Origin: Amoebidium appalachense
Lineage: Eukaryota; Ichthyosporea
Assembly: GCA_963693365.1 (NCBI GenBank)
Contig: CAVNZM010000004.1
Coordinates: 9,672,001-9,736,000 of the forward strand
Length of the DNA stretch: 64,000 nucleotides
Direction of reading: 5' to 3'
Below the pieces are notes generated by a model. The model had not been told where the DNA came from, did no database searches, and worked only from the letters and a program-made list of their open reading frames with translations. The translations under genes were made by a program, and so were the position numbers. This document shows, in pieces, positions 42,316 through 55,444 of this stretch (position 1 is its first letter; each line of letters opens with the position of its first letter).

Positions 42316-43032
42316 TTATGCTGTGGTTGCAGGTGTTGCACTACCGGAAGAATTGTTGCGAGAGTGGCCTTGGCTCCCTCTTCCATACCCTTCAGGCGGA
42401 GGAGAGTCCTCTTGCAGGGACACTGCCGTTATGTACGTGTACTGGTCGACAAAACGCAGCATTGTGGCTTTGATCTGGTTCACCAACTCCGAGTGAAACA
42501 CGTGCGATTCGCCGCTTCTCATCTTGAACTCGATGAACCCCGACCCTTGTTCGTTTACGCTTTGGTGAACGGTCTGTATGTCGTGGAACTTCAGAAGCTT
42601 TGTTTGGTGCCTTTCTTTATCGAGCACTCTCACCCCTGTGCATGTTAGCTGAAGGTATATCTGAACGGGAGCATTAATATTCCCGCTTGCTCCGTCGTGT
42701 ATGAGCTCATACTTTGGGGGTGCGCGACCAAAACATGTGCCCAGGCGAGCCGTCAACCCACACCCGCGGATCTCTGGCTCCTCTTCCTCGTTTCTATTGT
42801 AGCGTCTTGCCTGCAGCGCCGGGTAAGCGAGAGATACATCGTGTGTGTCTCCTCTTACGTCGTCTACTAGGGCTATTTCATTGTCTGCTTCGTCGTCCAG
42901 AAGATCGGCTATGTTTAGGGACCTGGCAGGTGTGCACGTGCTCGGAGAGAGCTCGCTGGACCCATTTGAATTCTTGGCCCGAAGCTCCTTTTCTTGCCTA
43001 TGCCTCTTTATAAGAAAGTATGTAACAAGCAT
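42316..43032 (-). CDS. Unrecognised protein, paralogue B, 238 aa, single exon
   Basis: Starts MLVTYFLIKRHRQEKE, with an in-frame TGA six codons upstream. Aligns with the gene at 37922-38668: TYF.IK..R near the start; V.DV......VSL.YPAL.A; then IYLQLTCTGVRVLD, LLKFHDIQTVHQ, GFIEFKMRSGESHVFHS, and a final helix MLRFVDQYTYITAVS. It has an extra Cys-containing segment (RGCGLTARLGTCFGR) in the middle and a Ser/Gly/Asn-rich tail. Both genes share the start context CCAAAATG or ACCAAAATG and a leader word CCTACACA(CA)AAC. Probably a local duplication with the same transcriptional direction; function unknown. Confidence 0.75.
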   Translation of the reverse strand: MLVTYFLIKRHRQEKELRAKNSNGSSELSPSTCTPARSLNIADLLDDEADNEIALVDDVRGDTHDVSLAYPALQARRYNRNEEEEPEIRGCGLTARLGTCFGRAPPKYELIHDGASGNINAPVQIYLQLTCTGVRVLDKERHQTKLLKFHDIQTVHQSVNEQGSGFIEFKMRSGESHVFHSELVNQIKATMLRFVDQYTYITAVSLQEDSPPPEGYGRGSQGHSRNNSSGSATPATTA

Positions 43033-43785
43033 TTTGGTTATGTCTTTTCAGATATTGACCTATTGTTACGTTTGTGTAGGTTATGAAACTAATCAACTTG
43101 TGGACTGAAACTGTGGAACATGTCACAGAACGCATGCAACTGTAGAAATGAATGGACTGGACGTGTGTGCCTGTTTATTATACTCAAGATCCATCAGGGT
43201 TTGAAATGTTTATAGCCGCAGCAGTCTCAGTTTCGGTCAGAGAGCATCAAATGGCGCAGCTTTCAACTGCATAAATGACATTGTGATGATATCAAGAAAA
43301 AATAAAAAGGAAAATAGCACCATAACAGCCTCGGATGTAAAATGCCTGTTTCGCTTTATGAATAGCCCATAGAAGCTTGGAATGGCTGGGTGGACGCCAC
43401 GGCAGGAATCACGTTGTGCAACGATGATACCTTTTCAGCCAATCATCAATGACCTATTTTTGTCACAATTCCTCATATCCAATCGTTTTCCAGATAGGCA
43501 ATTCACGTGCTGCCAATCGTAATCTTTATAATAATAAACTAATCAGATACCTTATTATGGAACCAAATATGGTTGGCACCTTGCTGCTTCCTCGATCTCG
43601 GGATGACGTCATTCCATCTACGAATGGTGCGCTCTTACTCAATCAAACCACATAACCAAACTGGGAAAAACAATAACAAAAGATGGAACAAAAACAAAAA
43701 AAAACAAACCAGTTTTACTCAGTTGCTGCTTTAAAGTTTATTCTTGCAAAGACCAAGTTTCAGCCCACCTCTTTTCGTTTTGAAC
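43033..43785. promoter_or_regulatory. Divergent intergenic region between paralogue B and the peptidase gene
   Basis: 753 bp, free of long G/C or CA tracts, unlike almost all other spacers here. It separates the minus-strand gene at 42316-43032 from the plus-strand peptidase starting at 43786, so both promoters should lie here. I see no clear TATA box. Confidence 0.5.
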
Positions 43786-44114
43786 ATGGCTACCCAAAAG
43801 AGAGAGTCAGGGAACCTTGTGTTAGATGGGGTTCCCAACCCCCCATCACGCATAGAAGAGAGAACGGCACAGTACCAGCATGCAAGGGGAGCATCGTTTC
43901 AAGGATTTACAGAGGAAGGGGTTCTGATTTCAACCCGCTTTGCGGACACGGCACAGATTCATGTAAGGAGTAGGTTTTGGGTGAGGGGGGAAGGTGTGTG
44001 TGTGTGTGCACGTGTGTGTGCATGTGTGTGTGTGCGGTGTGTGTGTGCGTGTGTGTGTGTGTGTCACGTGTGTGTGTGTGCGGTGTGTGTGTGTGTGTGT
44101 GTGCGTGTGCGTGC

Positions 44115-44189
<75 letters not shown>

Positions 44190-45436
44190 TGAGGTGGTCT
44201 GGGTGTGGGTGGGTGGGGCTTGTGTGTGTGTGTGGGGTGTGTGTGTGTTTGTGCAGATAGGTGGGGGGGTGGTTGGGTGGGTGGGTGGGTGGGGGGGGGG
44301 GGGGGGGGGGGGGCATGGTGTGTGTTTTTGTGTGGGGAGAAGGGTGGAGGGGTGTGTGTGTTGGGGGGGGGAGGGGGGGGAGGGGAGTGGGCGGGGAGGG
44401 GGAAGGAGAGAGAGGTTGTGTTTAGTGAAACAAGTGTGGGGCATTGATGGGGGGGGAGGGAGAGGGGGAAGGTAGGGTTGGGGCGAGGTATTTGGGGCCT
44501 GGATAAAACAGCCACCTCTCTCTATGAAATTCTCCCCCCCCCCCCCCGCTGCAACTTTAACCCCCGGCCTTTCCCACTGCCCTTGCCTGCATAAGCAACC
44601 CTGCTCGTCTCTGATCAAGACGGGTGACCTACCCATGTTCAAGTGAAACAGTATCTGAGTTGGGTTTCGTTAACGAGGTGAATAGGTCGAAACTCGGGTA
44701 CTGTGGTTGACGTGGGCCCCCCCTGAGGATGGGCTCTGCTTATTATGCATACTCTTTATGTATGGCTTGCATTCTGCATCGTGTTATCCGTTTGTTCTTG
44801 TGTACTTCGTACTTTTTGACGCATTCAACCCCCCCCCCCCCCCTCCCCCCTTCCCTCCCTCTCCTCCCCCATCTCCCTCTCCTTCGGGTGTGTAACACAG
44901 TGGGCCTGGTGGTCGGGGTGAGCCACCACCACACCACATACAATTGTGCTGTAGATGTTGCCAATTCCCTCTCCCTTCCCTTCCCACATACACACGTGTA
45001 CGAACGCCATCACCGCCACACCAATAGACCTAGTCACCCGTACCGCAGGATGTAGGCCTTTATAAATAATAAATCCCTTTTTGCAGGCAGTGAAATTTCC
45101 CGGTGGTGCCCGTCGTCAGCTGACGTTTTTCGACGACGCCGTCACTACGGCCGTGCCACGTCCCAGTGGGCGTGGGTTCGTGTATCTGAAGGATGTGGGA
45201 GGAAATGAGTTCTCTCAGATCTACCACTTTGACCCCAGGACTGCCAGGCACACCCTACTTACCGGTGTGTATCTACCTTGAAACCCTCCCCCCCCCCCCC
45301 CCCCCCCCCCCGCCCTCCCCCCTTCCCCGCCCTCCCCCTTCCCCGCCCTCCCCCCCCCCCCCCCCCCCCCCCCCCCGGCCTGCCCCTCCCCTCGATTTCA
45401 GCTAGTTTCACTTCCTGGCCTCGTTCCAACCTCCCC

Positions 45437-45467
<31 letters not shown>

Positions 45468-47105
45468 AAAGAAAAGAAAAAAAAGAAACAAGAAGAAAGA
45501 AAGAAAAGAAACCTTTCCCCGACGAGAAGAGTCAGAGAGATGATAGCTGCCCATGCAAACAACTTATATTTCACACCACACTCAACACCTTCCTTGCTCT
45601 ACCCCATCCCCCCCCCCCCCCCCCCCCCCCACCTCCTCCTTCTCCCCCCCTCCCCACCCCCTGTCTCCTCCCTTCTTCCCCCCCCGCCCCCTCCCCGCGC
45701 CTGCGCCCAGCCAGCCCCCTGTTCTTTCCTCCTCCCCACATTTGGCCAGGTTGTTATGCCCTTTAAAAGCAGGAACACGTTGTTCCATTAATTAAGGGCC
45801 TGTGTTGCTGGCTGCGTTTTTGGCCCTTGACGCCTGAAGATGCTTTCTTTCTAGGGTCCTTAGAGAATAATTACATGTGATAAAGCATTTTTGTTTACAC
45901 TGTCTGGCATGTAAATGCAAGTGTTGGAGGGAATGAAGCTTACATGATGTTCACGTCCACTCACCCACAAATGAGTCCAAGTCCCACATTTCCCCCTTCC
46001 CTTCTCTGGCCCACCTTCCCCCTCTCTCCTCCCATCCCTTTGCTCCGTCTCTTTCTTTAAAAATTCCATGTGATTCTCCGCGTCTATGAACTTTCACCTA
46101 CATACACACTTGCTGAAAACACATGTAACATCCCTCCACACACAAGATACGCACGCACACACGCACACACACACTCAAACACACACACACACACACACAA
46201 ACACAAACACACACACACACACACACCACACGTACACGCATACACACACATACACACGTACTCATGCACCCCCCTCCCCCCCCCCCCCCACACACACACA
46301 CGTACACACACGTACACAGATGGCGCATCCAAGAACATGTCACCCACGTGGTCCAAGGACGGGCAGACACTCTCGTTCGTCAGCACCAAAAGGAACAACA
46401 CTGATTGGGACATCTACGCCTTAAAAATTAACGCCGACGGCTCCCCCAATGGGAAGGCTCGGTTGGTTGCTAAGGAAGGTGGAATGTGGCAAATATTCGA
46501 CAGCAATACGGACGGGTCGAAACTATTGGTGCACAGATACAGATCGATCAACGAATCATATGTCTTCATTTTGGATGTCACGACGGGAACACATAGGGAG
46601 ATTGTGCCTGTGGGGGCAAAGGAGGGGGAGAAGGTGTCGGTTGGGTAAGTGTGTGTGTAGTGTGTGTGTGTGTGTGTTGAAGGAGGTGGGGGGGAGGGGG
46701 GGGGGGGGGTAGCTTTGTGTGTGTGTGCGTGTGTGCGTGTGTGTGTGTGTGTGCACGCGCGCGCGTGCGCTGGTGTGCTGGTGTGTTTTTGCATCCGCAT
46801 GTGTGTGCCGGCACGCGTGTGTGCATTCGTTCCAACCATATTTTAAGGGCGAACGGTACAGTAAGGGAGTGAGATGGGGAGGGGCGAAGATAGGCAAACG
46901 GAAGAAAAAAAGAAAAACGAGATGGGGGGGGGGGGGGGGGGGGGGGGGGGGGAAGGGTTAGTCTGACCCGGGCGTGCCATGGGCATCTGTGCATCTGTAT
47001 TTGATGGGGCGAGTGGTTTTTTCTTTGGCGGCCACCCTGAGACTTTATTTTTTTTTTTTTTTTTTTTTTTGTGGTCGAAATACTGGTGGTGGTGGTGGTG
47101 GTTAA

Positions 47106-47138
<33 letters not shown>

Positions 47139-48812
47139 AAAAAGAGTGCGAAAGAATTTGGTGGAGGCGTCATGGATGAGTTTGATTCGGAAATTCCTAG
47201 AGAAAAGACGGAGGAGGGAGAGGGGTGGGTTGGGGGGAGGAGGGGGGGGGGGGGGGGAGGGCTGGGGAGGAAGATCAAGGGGGGGGAGAGGGGGGGGGGG
47301 GGGGGGGGGGTAACTTATATGGTATGGTGTCAGGTGTGCGCGTTTCTCGCAGGACGGGGAGGGGGTCTACCTGACGGCTGATGCTGGGGGAGAATTTTGC
47401 ACTCTGAGGCTGCACGATGAATCGGGCACCATGGTGGCTGATATCAGGTATAAGTCCCATCCCTCTAAAATATTTCTATGTGCATTGCGGTGGCTGATAT
47501 CAGGTATAAGTCCCATCCCTTCATAATATTTCTTTGTGCATTATGGTGGCTGATATCAGGTATAAGTTCCACCCGTTTAAAAGATTTCTGTGTGCATGGT
47601 GGTGGCTGACTTCACATATAAGTCCCACCCCTTTAAAAACTTCTATGTGTATTGTGGTGGCTGATAACAGGTATAAGTCACACGCCACTTGAACGTTGTT
47701 ATTTGCAATGAAATAACTGATATATCAGGTGTAAGTTACACCCCCACTACCACCAGTTCATTCATGTGTGTATGTACCATAGTGTACATTGGCCTTTTTG
47801 ACAGGTGCATAGGTTTCTGGCCCTTCTCCCTCCCCTCCCTCCCCCCTTCCCCCCTCCCCCCCTCCCCCCCCCCCCCCCCCCCCCCCCTTCCCTCCCCATC
47901 TTTTTCGCCCCATCCGTGTATCTTGAAGCTTCCTTTTGCCATGTGGCCGACATGTCAATGATGCTCTCTTTCCCGTGCACCCATCCCTCCCCCCCCCCCC
48001 CCTCCCCCCCCCCCCCCCCCCCGCCAGCCCCCCCCCCCCCCGCCGCCCCCCCCCCCCCCCACCACCACCACCACCACCACCACCAACACACCGTGATCCT
48101 CCATCGAACAATGGCTGCAAACACAACGAAAAATTGAGAAGTTTAAACTGAATAACTAAAACCAGTGGGGCCATACCCTGGGACGTCGAGGGTCTAGCGG
48201 TGAGCAAGGATGGGCGGCTGTATGCCTTTGCCACAAACTGTGACGGTATATCTCGTCTCTATCTCGCCGCACCCAACCGCGCCCCTGTGCCCATCACCGG
48301 AGTTATCCCAGGCATGATTATCTATCCCCCCCCCCCCCCCCCCCCTCCCCACTCCTTCCCTCCTTCCCGCCTCCCTCCTCCCCCGGGGCCTTCCCCTCAA
48401 AACACACTTCACACAACCACCACCACCACATGTCCCCACAGCTCCCCCATGCACCCATCGCCTTTTAAACGATTAGAGGTTTACCAACGCACTCTCCTCC
48501 GCTTGCTCTCCCCCCCTCCCCCTTCCCCCCTCCCCCCGGTGGGGATGATATATTCCCTTCAGGACGAGACTTTTGTGTGTTGCATATTGTCTTTGTGTGG
48601 CCCTTCATGGAGTTGTCCGTCGTACCTTTGTACTTCATACTGTGTCAGGCAGCTTTACATGCTCACGATACACTTCCAAAAGCTCATCCCAAGAGAAAAA
48701 TTCTTTTTTTTGATCTTGACTTCAATGGTCTATGGTTTCATGGGTTTTGCATAAAACCGTGCTCATTGGCAAACCCTCCGACACACAGACACACGCGCGC
48801 TCGCGCGCGCAT

Positions 48813-48852
<40 letters not shown>

Positions 48853-48861
48853 GCACGCACG

Positions 48862-48927
<66 letters not shown>

Positions 48928-50946
48928 CGCACAGACGGGATCATTGGGGATCTCAAGTTCGATTCTGCCGGTAAGCGGTTGGCGTTTTCCATGATGTCAG
49001 CCACCTCCCCAAGTGACGTATTCAGTCTGGACGTGGAGAAGGTGTGTATTCTTGGCTATTCACATGTACTCTTAGTGGGTTATTGCTTCGAAGATATTCT
49101 CGTGTATTCTTGGTTATTTACATGTATTCTTGGCGGGTCATTCATATTTAGAAAATATTGTTATGTATGTCATTATTATTGATTATTCAGCCATATTCTT
49201 GGTGTATTGTGTAGCACCGGCAACTTACATTCATTTACCCCCCTCCCCCAATGAATATGCAGTTTTGCAGCACGTGGTCCATCTCTGATCTCTCATTGGT
49301 TCGTTGGATCGAGTCTGAGATTGGCGGCCTGGACACGTCGACCTTTGTCAACCCCACCCTCTTCCGCTACAAAACGTGAGTGGTATTTCATATTGTATGT
49401 GTTTTGTGTGTCGTTGCAGTGATGGTATGTAAATGGCACAAAATGATGTTTAGACCTCGCTATAAAAACTGGGGCTCCTTCACTTCCTTCCTGCCCGTCC
49501 CTCTGCTTGGGTGAAAGAGCTGGTGCACACTGGTTCGAAACTGTTTGCGTGCCTGGTAAAACACACACCCACGCACATACACACCTAAAAAAGACACAAC
49601 ACTCACTCTCTCTTTCACTCACTCACTCATACACTCTTGTATTTCTCTCTCCCCATTGTCTCTCTCTCTGTGCCCCATCCCCACCCCCCTCCCCCCATCC
49701 CTTCTCTCTCTCCCCCCTCCCTCCCTCCCTTTTTATCCTTCTCTTGCCTTCTCTCTCCCTCTCTCCCCCCCCCCCCCCCCTCCCCCCCCCCCCCCCTCCC
49801 TCCCTTTCTCTCTCTCTCGTCCCTCCCCCCACCCCCCGCCCCACTATCTCCACCTTTGCTCCGGGGACCTCGGGTCGCCATGCACGGTCAGAACACTCAT
49901 GCTGGCAATATGGATGTTTTTCCTCGATTTTTCTTTCGTTCTCTCGCCTCAGGCACACAAACACGCAGACAGGCACACAATAACAACCTTTTTGTGTTTC
50001 GAGTTGTGGTGATTGAAACGTGCAACTTACTTTATGTGTGTTGACGGTTGCACGCAGTGTGGGGTAAAAGAGGCCCTTGCAGGTGGGGGGGGGGGGGGGA
50101 TTGCTCGTCACCTATCTCTTGGCGTGTGTGTGTGTTTGCCCCGTGTATGTGTGGGAATGCAAGCACAATTCGAATGAGTGGAGGATGATTCTGATTACTG
50201 TTTCCCCACCTCCTCCCCCCCCTTAGAGAGAAGGGCGACAAAGCTCCCGTTGCCCCCCGCCCCCCGATATGCTCACACACAACACGTACACACACACATA
50301 CACACACACACACACACAACCAACCACTCAGGTATGACGGGTTGGAGATCCCATGCTTCCGCTACTCACCACCCAACCCCAAGGTGCCCCCCCCCCCCCC
50401 CCCTACCCCACCCCCTCCCTGCCCCCCCCCTCCCCCACCCACCCACCCACCGACCCACCCTTTCTCCTTTATAACACCAAGGGGAAACGAAAAGATGAGA
50501 AAGGGTGCATTCACAAATAGCAGGATTGAACCAATTACATTTGTATTGGTTGTTGAGCAAAGGGAATGGTAGGAAGTTGGGAACCCAAGGCAAGCTTTTT
50601 TAGCTCTTCAAGCTTATTTGCTGGATTGAAAGGTTGTGGAGGGGCGGGAGGGGAGGGGAAGAATGGGAAGGGGGGGTGGGGGGAGGGGAGATTTTAGAAG
50701 TAGAGTCAATACAAGCATATACGGACAAAGTGAGAATATAGTTGTCTGTGTGTGGACCTGAGAGATTCACAAAGACTCGTATCTTTTCACATGTGCAACG
50801 TCTTTGCAAACCAAATAATTCATGGTGTAGTGCAAGGGCCGTGGAGTTTCTAACCCTGGGTGTGGTACAGGGTTCTACACCGGTAGTGATCTTGATCCAC
50901 GGGGGGCCGGAGAGCCAGAGCAGACCCATGTTCATACCCTGGGTGC

Positions 50947-51008
<62 letters not shown>

Positions 51009-51624
51009 TTGGGTTGTTTGTGTGTACATTGTGTGTTTTTGGGGGGGGGGAGGGGGGGGGGGGGGGGGGGGGGGAGGGGCGGAGGAGGAGGGGGGAGGGC
51101 GGCAAGGAAGGGGAGGGGGGGGGGGGGGGGGGGGGGCTACGTGTGTGTGTGTGTGTGCACACGCGCGTGCGCGCGTGTGTGCGCGCGGGCATGAATGTAC
51201 GTGTTTTTCCATGTCTCTCTCTGTTTGTGTATTTTCTTTTTTTCTTTTTTTTGGAGGGGGGAGGGGGAGAGGGGAGGGAGGGAGTGGGGGGATGGGTGGG
51301 GGTGGGACACACACACAGCATCATCTTGGCACCATTGCTGCGTATGTTCCCCACACTGCCACCCAGAGGCAACAGGAAACACTATGGCTTACAAAAGCAC
51401 TCACCAACCATAATGTTGACTCATAAACTCTCGATACGCCTACATCCCCTCCCCCCCTCCCCGCGCGGAGCTAAACTCAAGCCCTTTTATACTTGCCATG
51501 GTCCTCCCCGCCTAATCCTTCCTTTTATTCCCTTTCCCCCCCTCCCCTCCCCCCCCTCCCCCCCCCCCCCCCCCCCCCCCCCCCCTTCCGAAGAAAAAAG
51601 AAAAAAAGAAAGAAAGAAAGAAAG

Positions 51625-51671
<47 letters not shown>

Positions 51672-52643
51672 GCACGCACACACACACACACCTATTCACG
51701 TCTTCCTTCCGGCAAATAATAAACATCCCCTTTCACCCCTTCGTCCCCCTCCCCCCCCCCCCCCCCCCCCCCAAAGCGCCTCTCCCACCGGCCTGGACAT
51801 CCACACACCCCCTGCATCCCTCCCCTCCCCCCTCCCCCCCACTCCCGCTCCCCCCCTGGACAAAAACTACACACATGCCACCACCACCTACAGGCTGTAC
51901 AGGCTGCATGCACGCTTGCTGACCCCACACACTTCACACATTGCGTTACGCGCACGCATGCACACACCGCTCTGTTGGCGACAGCTCCCTTGGAACCCAT
52001 GCGGCATGTTACCCGCCGGCGTAACATAACTCGGACTATCGGTTTGGCTTTTTTCAAGCCCAAAGCAATGGGTGATACCATATTTCCGGCTGACATCCGG
52101 GGGCATAGCTTTCCGTTCGAAGACGATAAAGTTCCGCCCTAGTAAGCGTGTTACTACCCTGCGGCGTGGGTCAAATCTCATATTTTCCCCTCTGATTACG
52201 AATTCTGTGGCCTTCGGGACTTAATTCTTTTCAGCTGGTGTAGTATGTTAGCCAGGGAAGTATCGACTTAGGTATCGACGGGGGAGCTTCCTAGAAGCCC
52301 CGTCTCCTGAGTTCCTATCTATATTTTTCTTGCTTCTGCTTACTGCTGCAACTTTAACCCCCGGCCTTTCCCACTGCCCTTGCCTGCATAAGCAACCCTG
52401 CTCGTCTCTGATCAAGACGGGTGACCTACTCATGTTCAAGTGAAACAGTATCTGAGTTGGGTTTCGTTAACGAGGGGAATAGGTCGAAACTCGGGTACTG
52501 TGGATGACGTGGGCCCCCCCTGAGGATGGGCTCTGCTTATTATGCATACTCTTTATGTATGGCTTGCATTCTGCATCGTGTTATCCGTTTGTTCTTGTGT
52601 ACTTCGTACTTTTTGACGCATTCAAAACCCCCCCCCCCCCCCC

Positions 52644-52689
<46 letters not shown>

Positions 52690-53566
52690 CGTACATGTAC
52701 ACAGTATGCAGTGCTTGAGATGGGCCTTAGTGTGCTCGTACCCAATGTACGTGGGTCCAGCGGCTACGGTAAGAGCTATCTGCTGCTGGATAATGGCAGG
52801 TTAAGGGAGGATAGTGTGAGGGACATAGGGGGCCTACTTGATTGGCTGGACGCACAGCCAGACCTAAATAAGGAAAAGGTCGCCGTTTTTGGTAAGTCGA
52901 AACCCCCTTAACACCCCCTTCCCACACACGTTCCCAACACACACACACACAGACACACACACACACACAGACACACACACAAACCACCACCACCATTACC
53001 ACCACACCAAAAAAAAAAAAAAAGGAGGAAAGAAAGAGCGGGGTTGCCCCTTTCCCACCCATGTTGTTTGCCCATCCACCATTTCCGCTTCCACTCCTTG
53101 CCTGCCTACCTATACCATCGCCCCCTCCCCCGGTCCCTCCCGCCCCCCCCCCTCCCCCCCCCCCCCCCCCCCTCCCCCCCCCCCCCCCCCCCCCCCCTCC
53201 CCTCGTCATATTTCCCATCCTCATAAAGGACAACCCAATATCAATACATATCATCATGGATATGTACAATGAAAACGGAGGAAGACTATATCAATCCATA
53301 AAACATGAAGACATACAGAGTGCAAACAAAACTTTCCACCACCTTGCCTATCGTTCCTTTTTGAAAGTAGATTTAATTTCTTAACCACTTGATTTGATTG
53401 ACCAGGGGGCAGCTATGGTGGCTACATGGTGTTGGCGTCACTGATCCACTATGGGTCACGTCTGCGCTGTGGTGTGGACATGGTGGGCATATCAAACTTT
53501 GTCACATTCCTTGAGAACACACAGCCATACCGCAGAGGAAACAGGTACAGCTTAAGCCAACCCCTC

Positions 53567-53621
<55 letters not shown>

Positions 53622-53873
53622 AAACACACCACCACCACAACATCAAGCCCCACCCACCCACCCAAACATCCGCTTCCCTCCCCTGCTGTCGAATCCCCCT
53701 TTTCGCTGTACCTATGCATACAAGAAATTTTAACTCATCCTTTCAAATTCTTTAAATATCATGTATGCACGACATGATTTGTTGGCATGTGTAGTGTCCA
53801 GGCCATAAACAGGTCTTTCTATGGCCTGTTAAGTGCTCCGGGTCTCCCTTCCCCCCCTCCCTCCCTCCATCCC

Positions 53874-53912
<39 letters not shown>

Positions 53913-54039
53913 CCTCCCCCCCCCCTTCCCCTCTCGGGCACCTACTTCACTCTGTCCTCCTTGATCTAGGCGAACATCCGGGCTTCCTTCCCAATGCTCA
54001 ACATCTGGAAATGTCTTCGGCTGCTAACAGGCACACTCT

Positions 54040-54075
<36 letters not shown>

Positions 54076-54279
54076 CCCCTCTTCCCCACGTTCCCCCCTC
54101 CCCACCACCACCACCCATCCCTGTACACACGTGCACATGCACGCGTGCACACACCTTGTCCTTGTTCGGCACACACGCGCACACACTTCAAATCCCACAA
54201 TAACTCACATGCTTAACTTTTTTCTCGTTCACTCACGATACTCACACGAACACGTTCGTAATGCACCGCGCACGCGCGC

Positions 54280-54317
<38 letters not shown>

Positions 54318-54523
54318 GTACACACACACACACACACACACACTCACTCACACACACACTCACACACACGTACACACGTACACACGTACACACACACACA
54401 GGCGGGAGGAGTACGGTGATGAGAGTGACCCATCTATGCGTGAGTTTCTTCTCACCATCTCCCCCACGACCCGTGCTCATGAGATCGTCTCTGCTTTATA
54501 CGTGGGCCAAGGCCTCAACGTAC

Positions 54524-54569
<46 letters not shown>

Positions 54570-54583
54570 CCCCTCTCCCCCTC

Positions 54584-54614
<31 letters not shown>

Positions 54615-54936
54615 ACACACACACACCGTGCCACCGTGTATTCTGCGTCATTATCTCACCCTACGTCTGCATCTCCACCCTTTTGATTCTCCTCCACACA
54701 AAACACAGACACGCTTGCTCTTTTTTAGTTCATTTTTATCTCCCCCCCCCCCCCCCCCCCTCCCCCCCCCCCCCCCCCCCCCCCCCTTTCTCCCCTGAAA
54801 CAGCTCCTGTGCATCCATTTCGAACAGAGCAAAAAGTCAAGAGTGGTCCGATTGTATTGTATTACCGTATTGGTTGGGGTTTGCGTTTTACGTCATTTGC
54901 AATGTTCTTTTTTTTGGAGGGGGGGGAGGGGGGGAG

Positions 54937-54970
<34 letters not shown>

Positions 54971-55231
54971 GGACAAGAGGAATGCCAGGGGGCAAGGGGA
55001 ATACCATAGGCGGGTCTGTGACGCACCCTGGCTCTATCTCTGTGTGCTGCATATGCTCCGACTTATTGTCTGCATGTGTTCCCCTTGGGCACCTGCCACT
55101 AGCACACACATAAAAAACAAGTACCTCAGTTATGCACCCTTGTACACCAAGACATGGAGGCATGAACACGTACATGGATAAGGAGGAACCCCATATGTTC
55201 GTGTACAACCCAATCGTACCCCTCCCCCCCC

Positions 55232-55266
<35 letters not shown>

Positions 55267-55411
55267 TCCGCTCCTCTCCCCCCACCCACCCAAATATCCT
55301 GCCGTCCCATACCCCTACCTACACAACAAGCACACAGTAGTATACGCGAACATGTGCATGTCACACGTTTACACCGTGCACACACACACGCACATGCACA
55401 ACACACACGCG

Positions 55412-55444
<33 letters not shown>

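Noticed and set aside
44548-44828. R1 as a 5S rRNA gene or 5S-derived SINE
   Set aside because: On its reverse strand GATCAGAGACGAGCAGGGTTGC slightly resembles the 5S internal promoter region, but the match is short and the rest does not fold or align like 5S rRNA.
47334-47447. Peptidase exon 4 starting at the later acceptor 47353 (ctcgcag|GACGGG)
   Set aside because: That choice breaks the phase from exon 3; the upstream acceptor at 47333 keeps the frame and restores the conserved ARFSxDG strand.
53966-54050. Possible extra peptidase exon (ctgtcctccttgatctaggcgaacatcc ...)
   Set aside because: The family sequence is continuous from exon 11 to the exon at 54402 ([14 protein letters not shown]), so nothing is missing.
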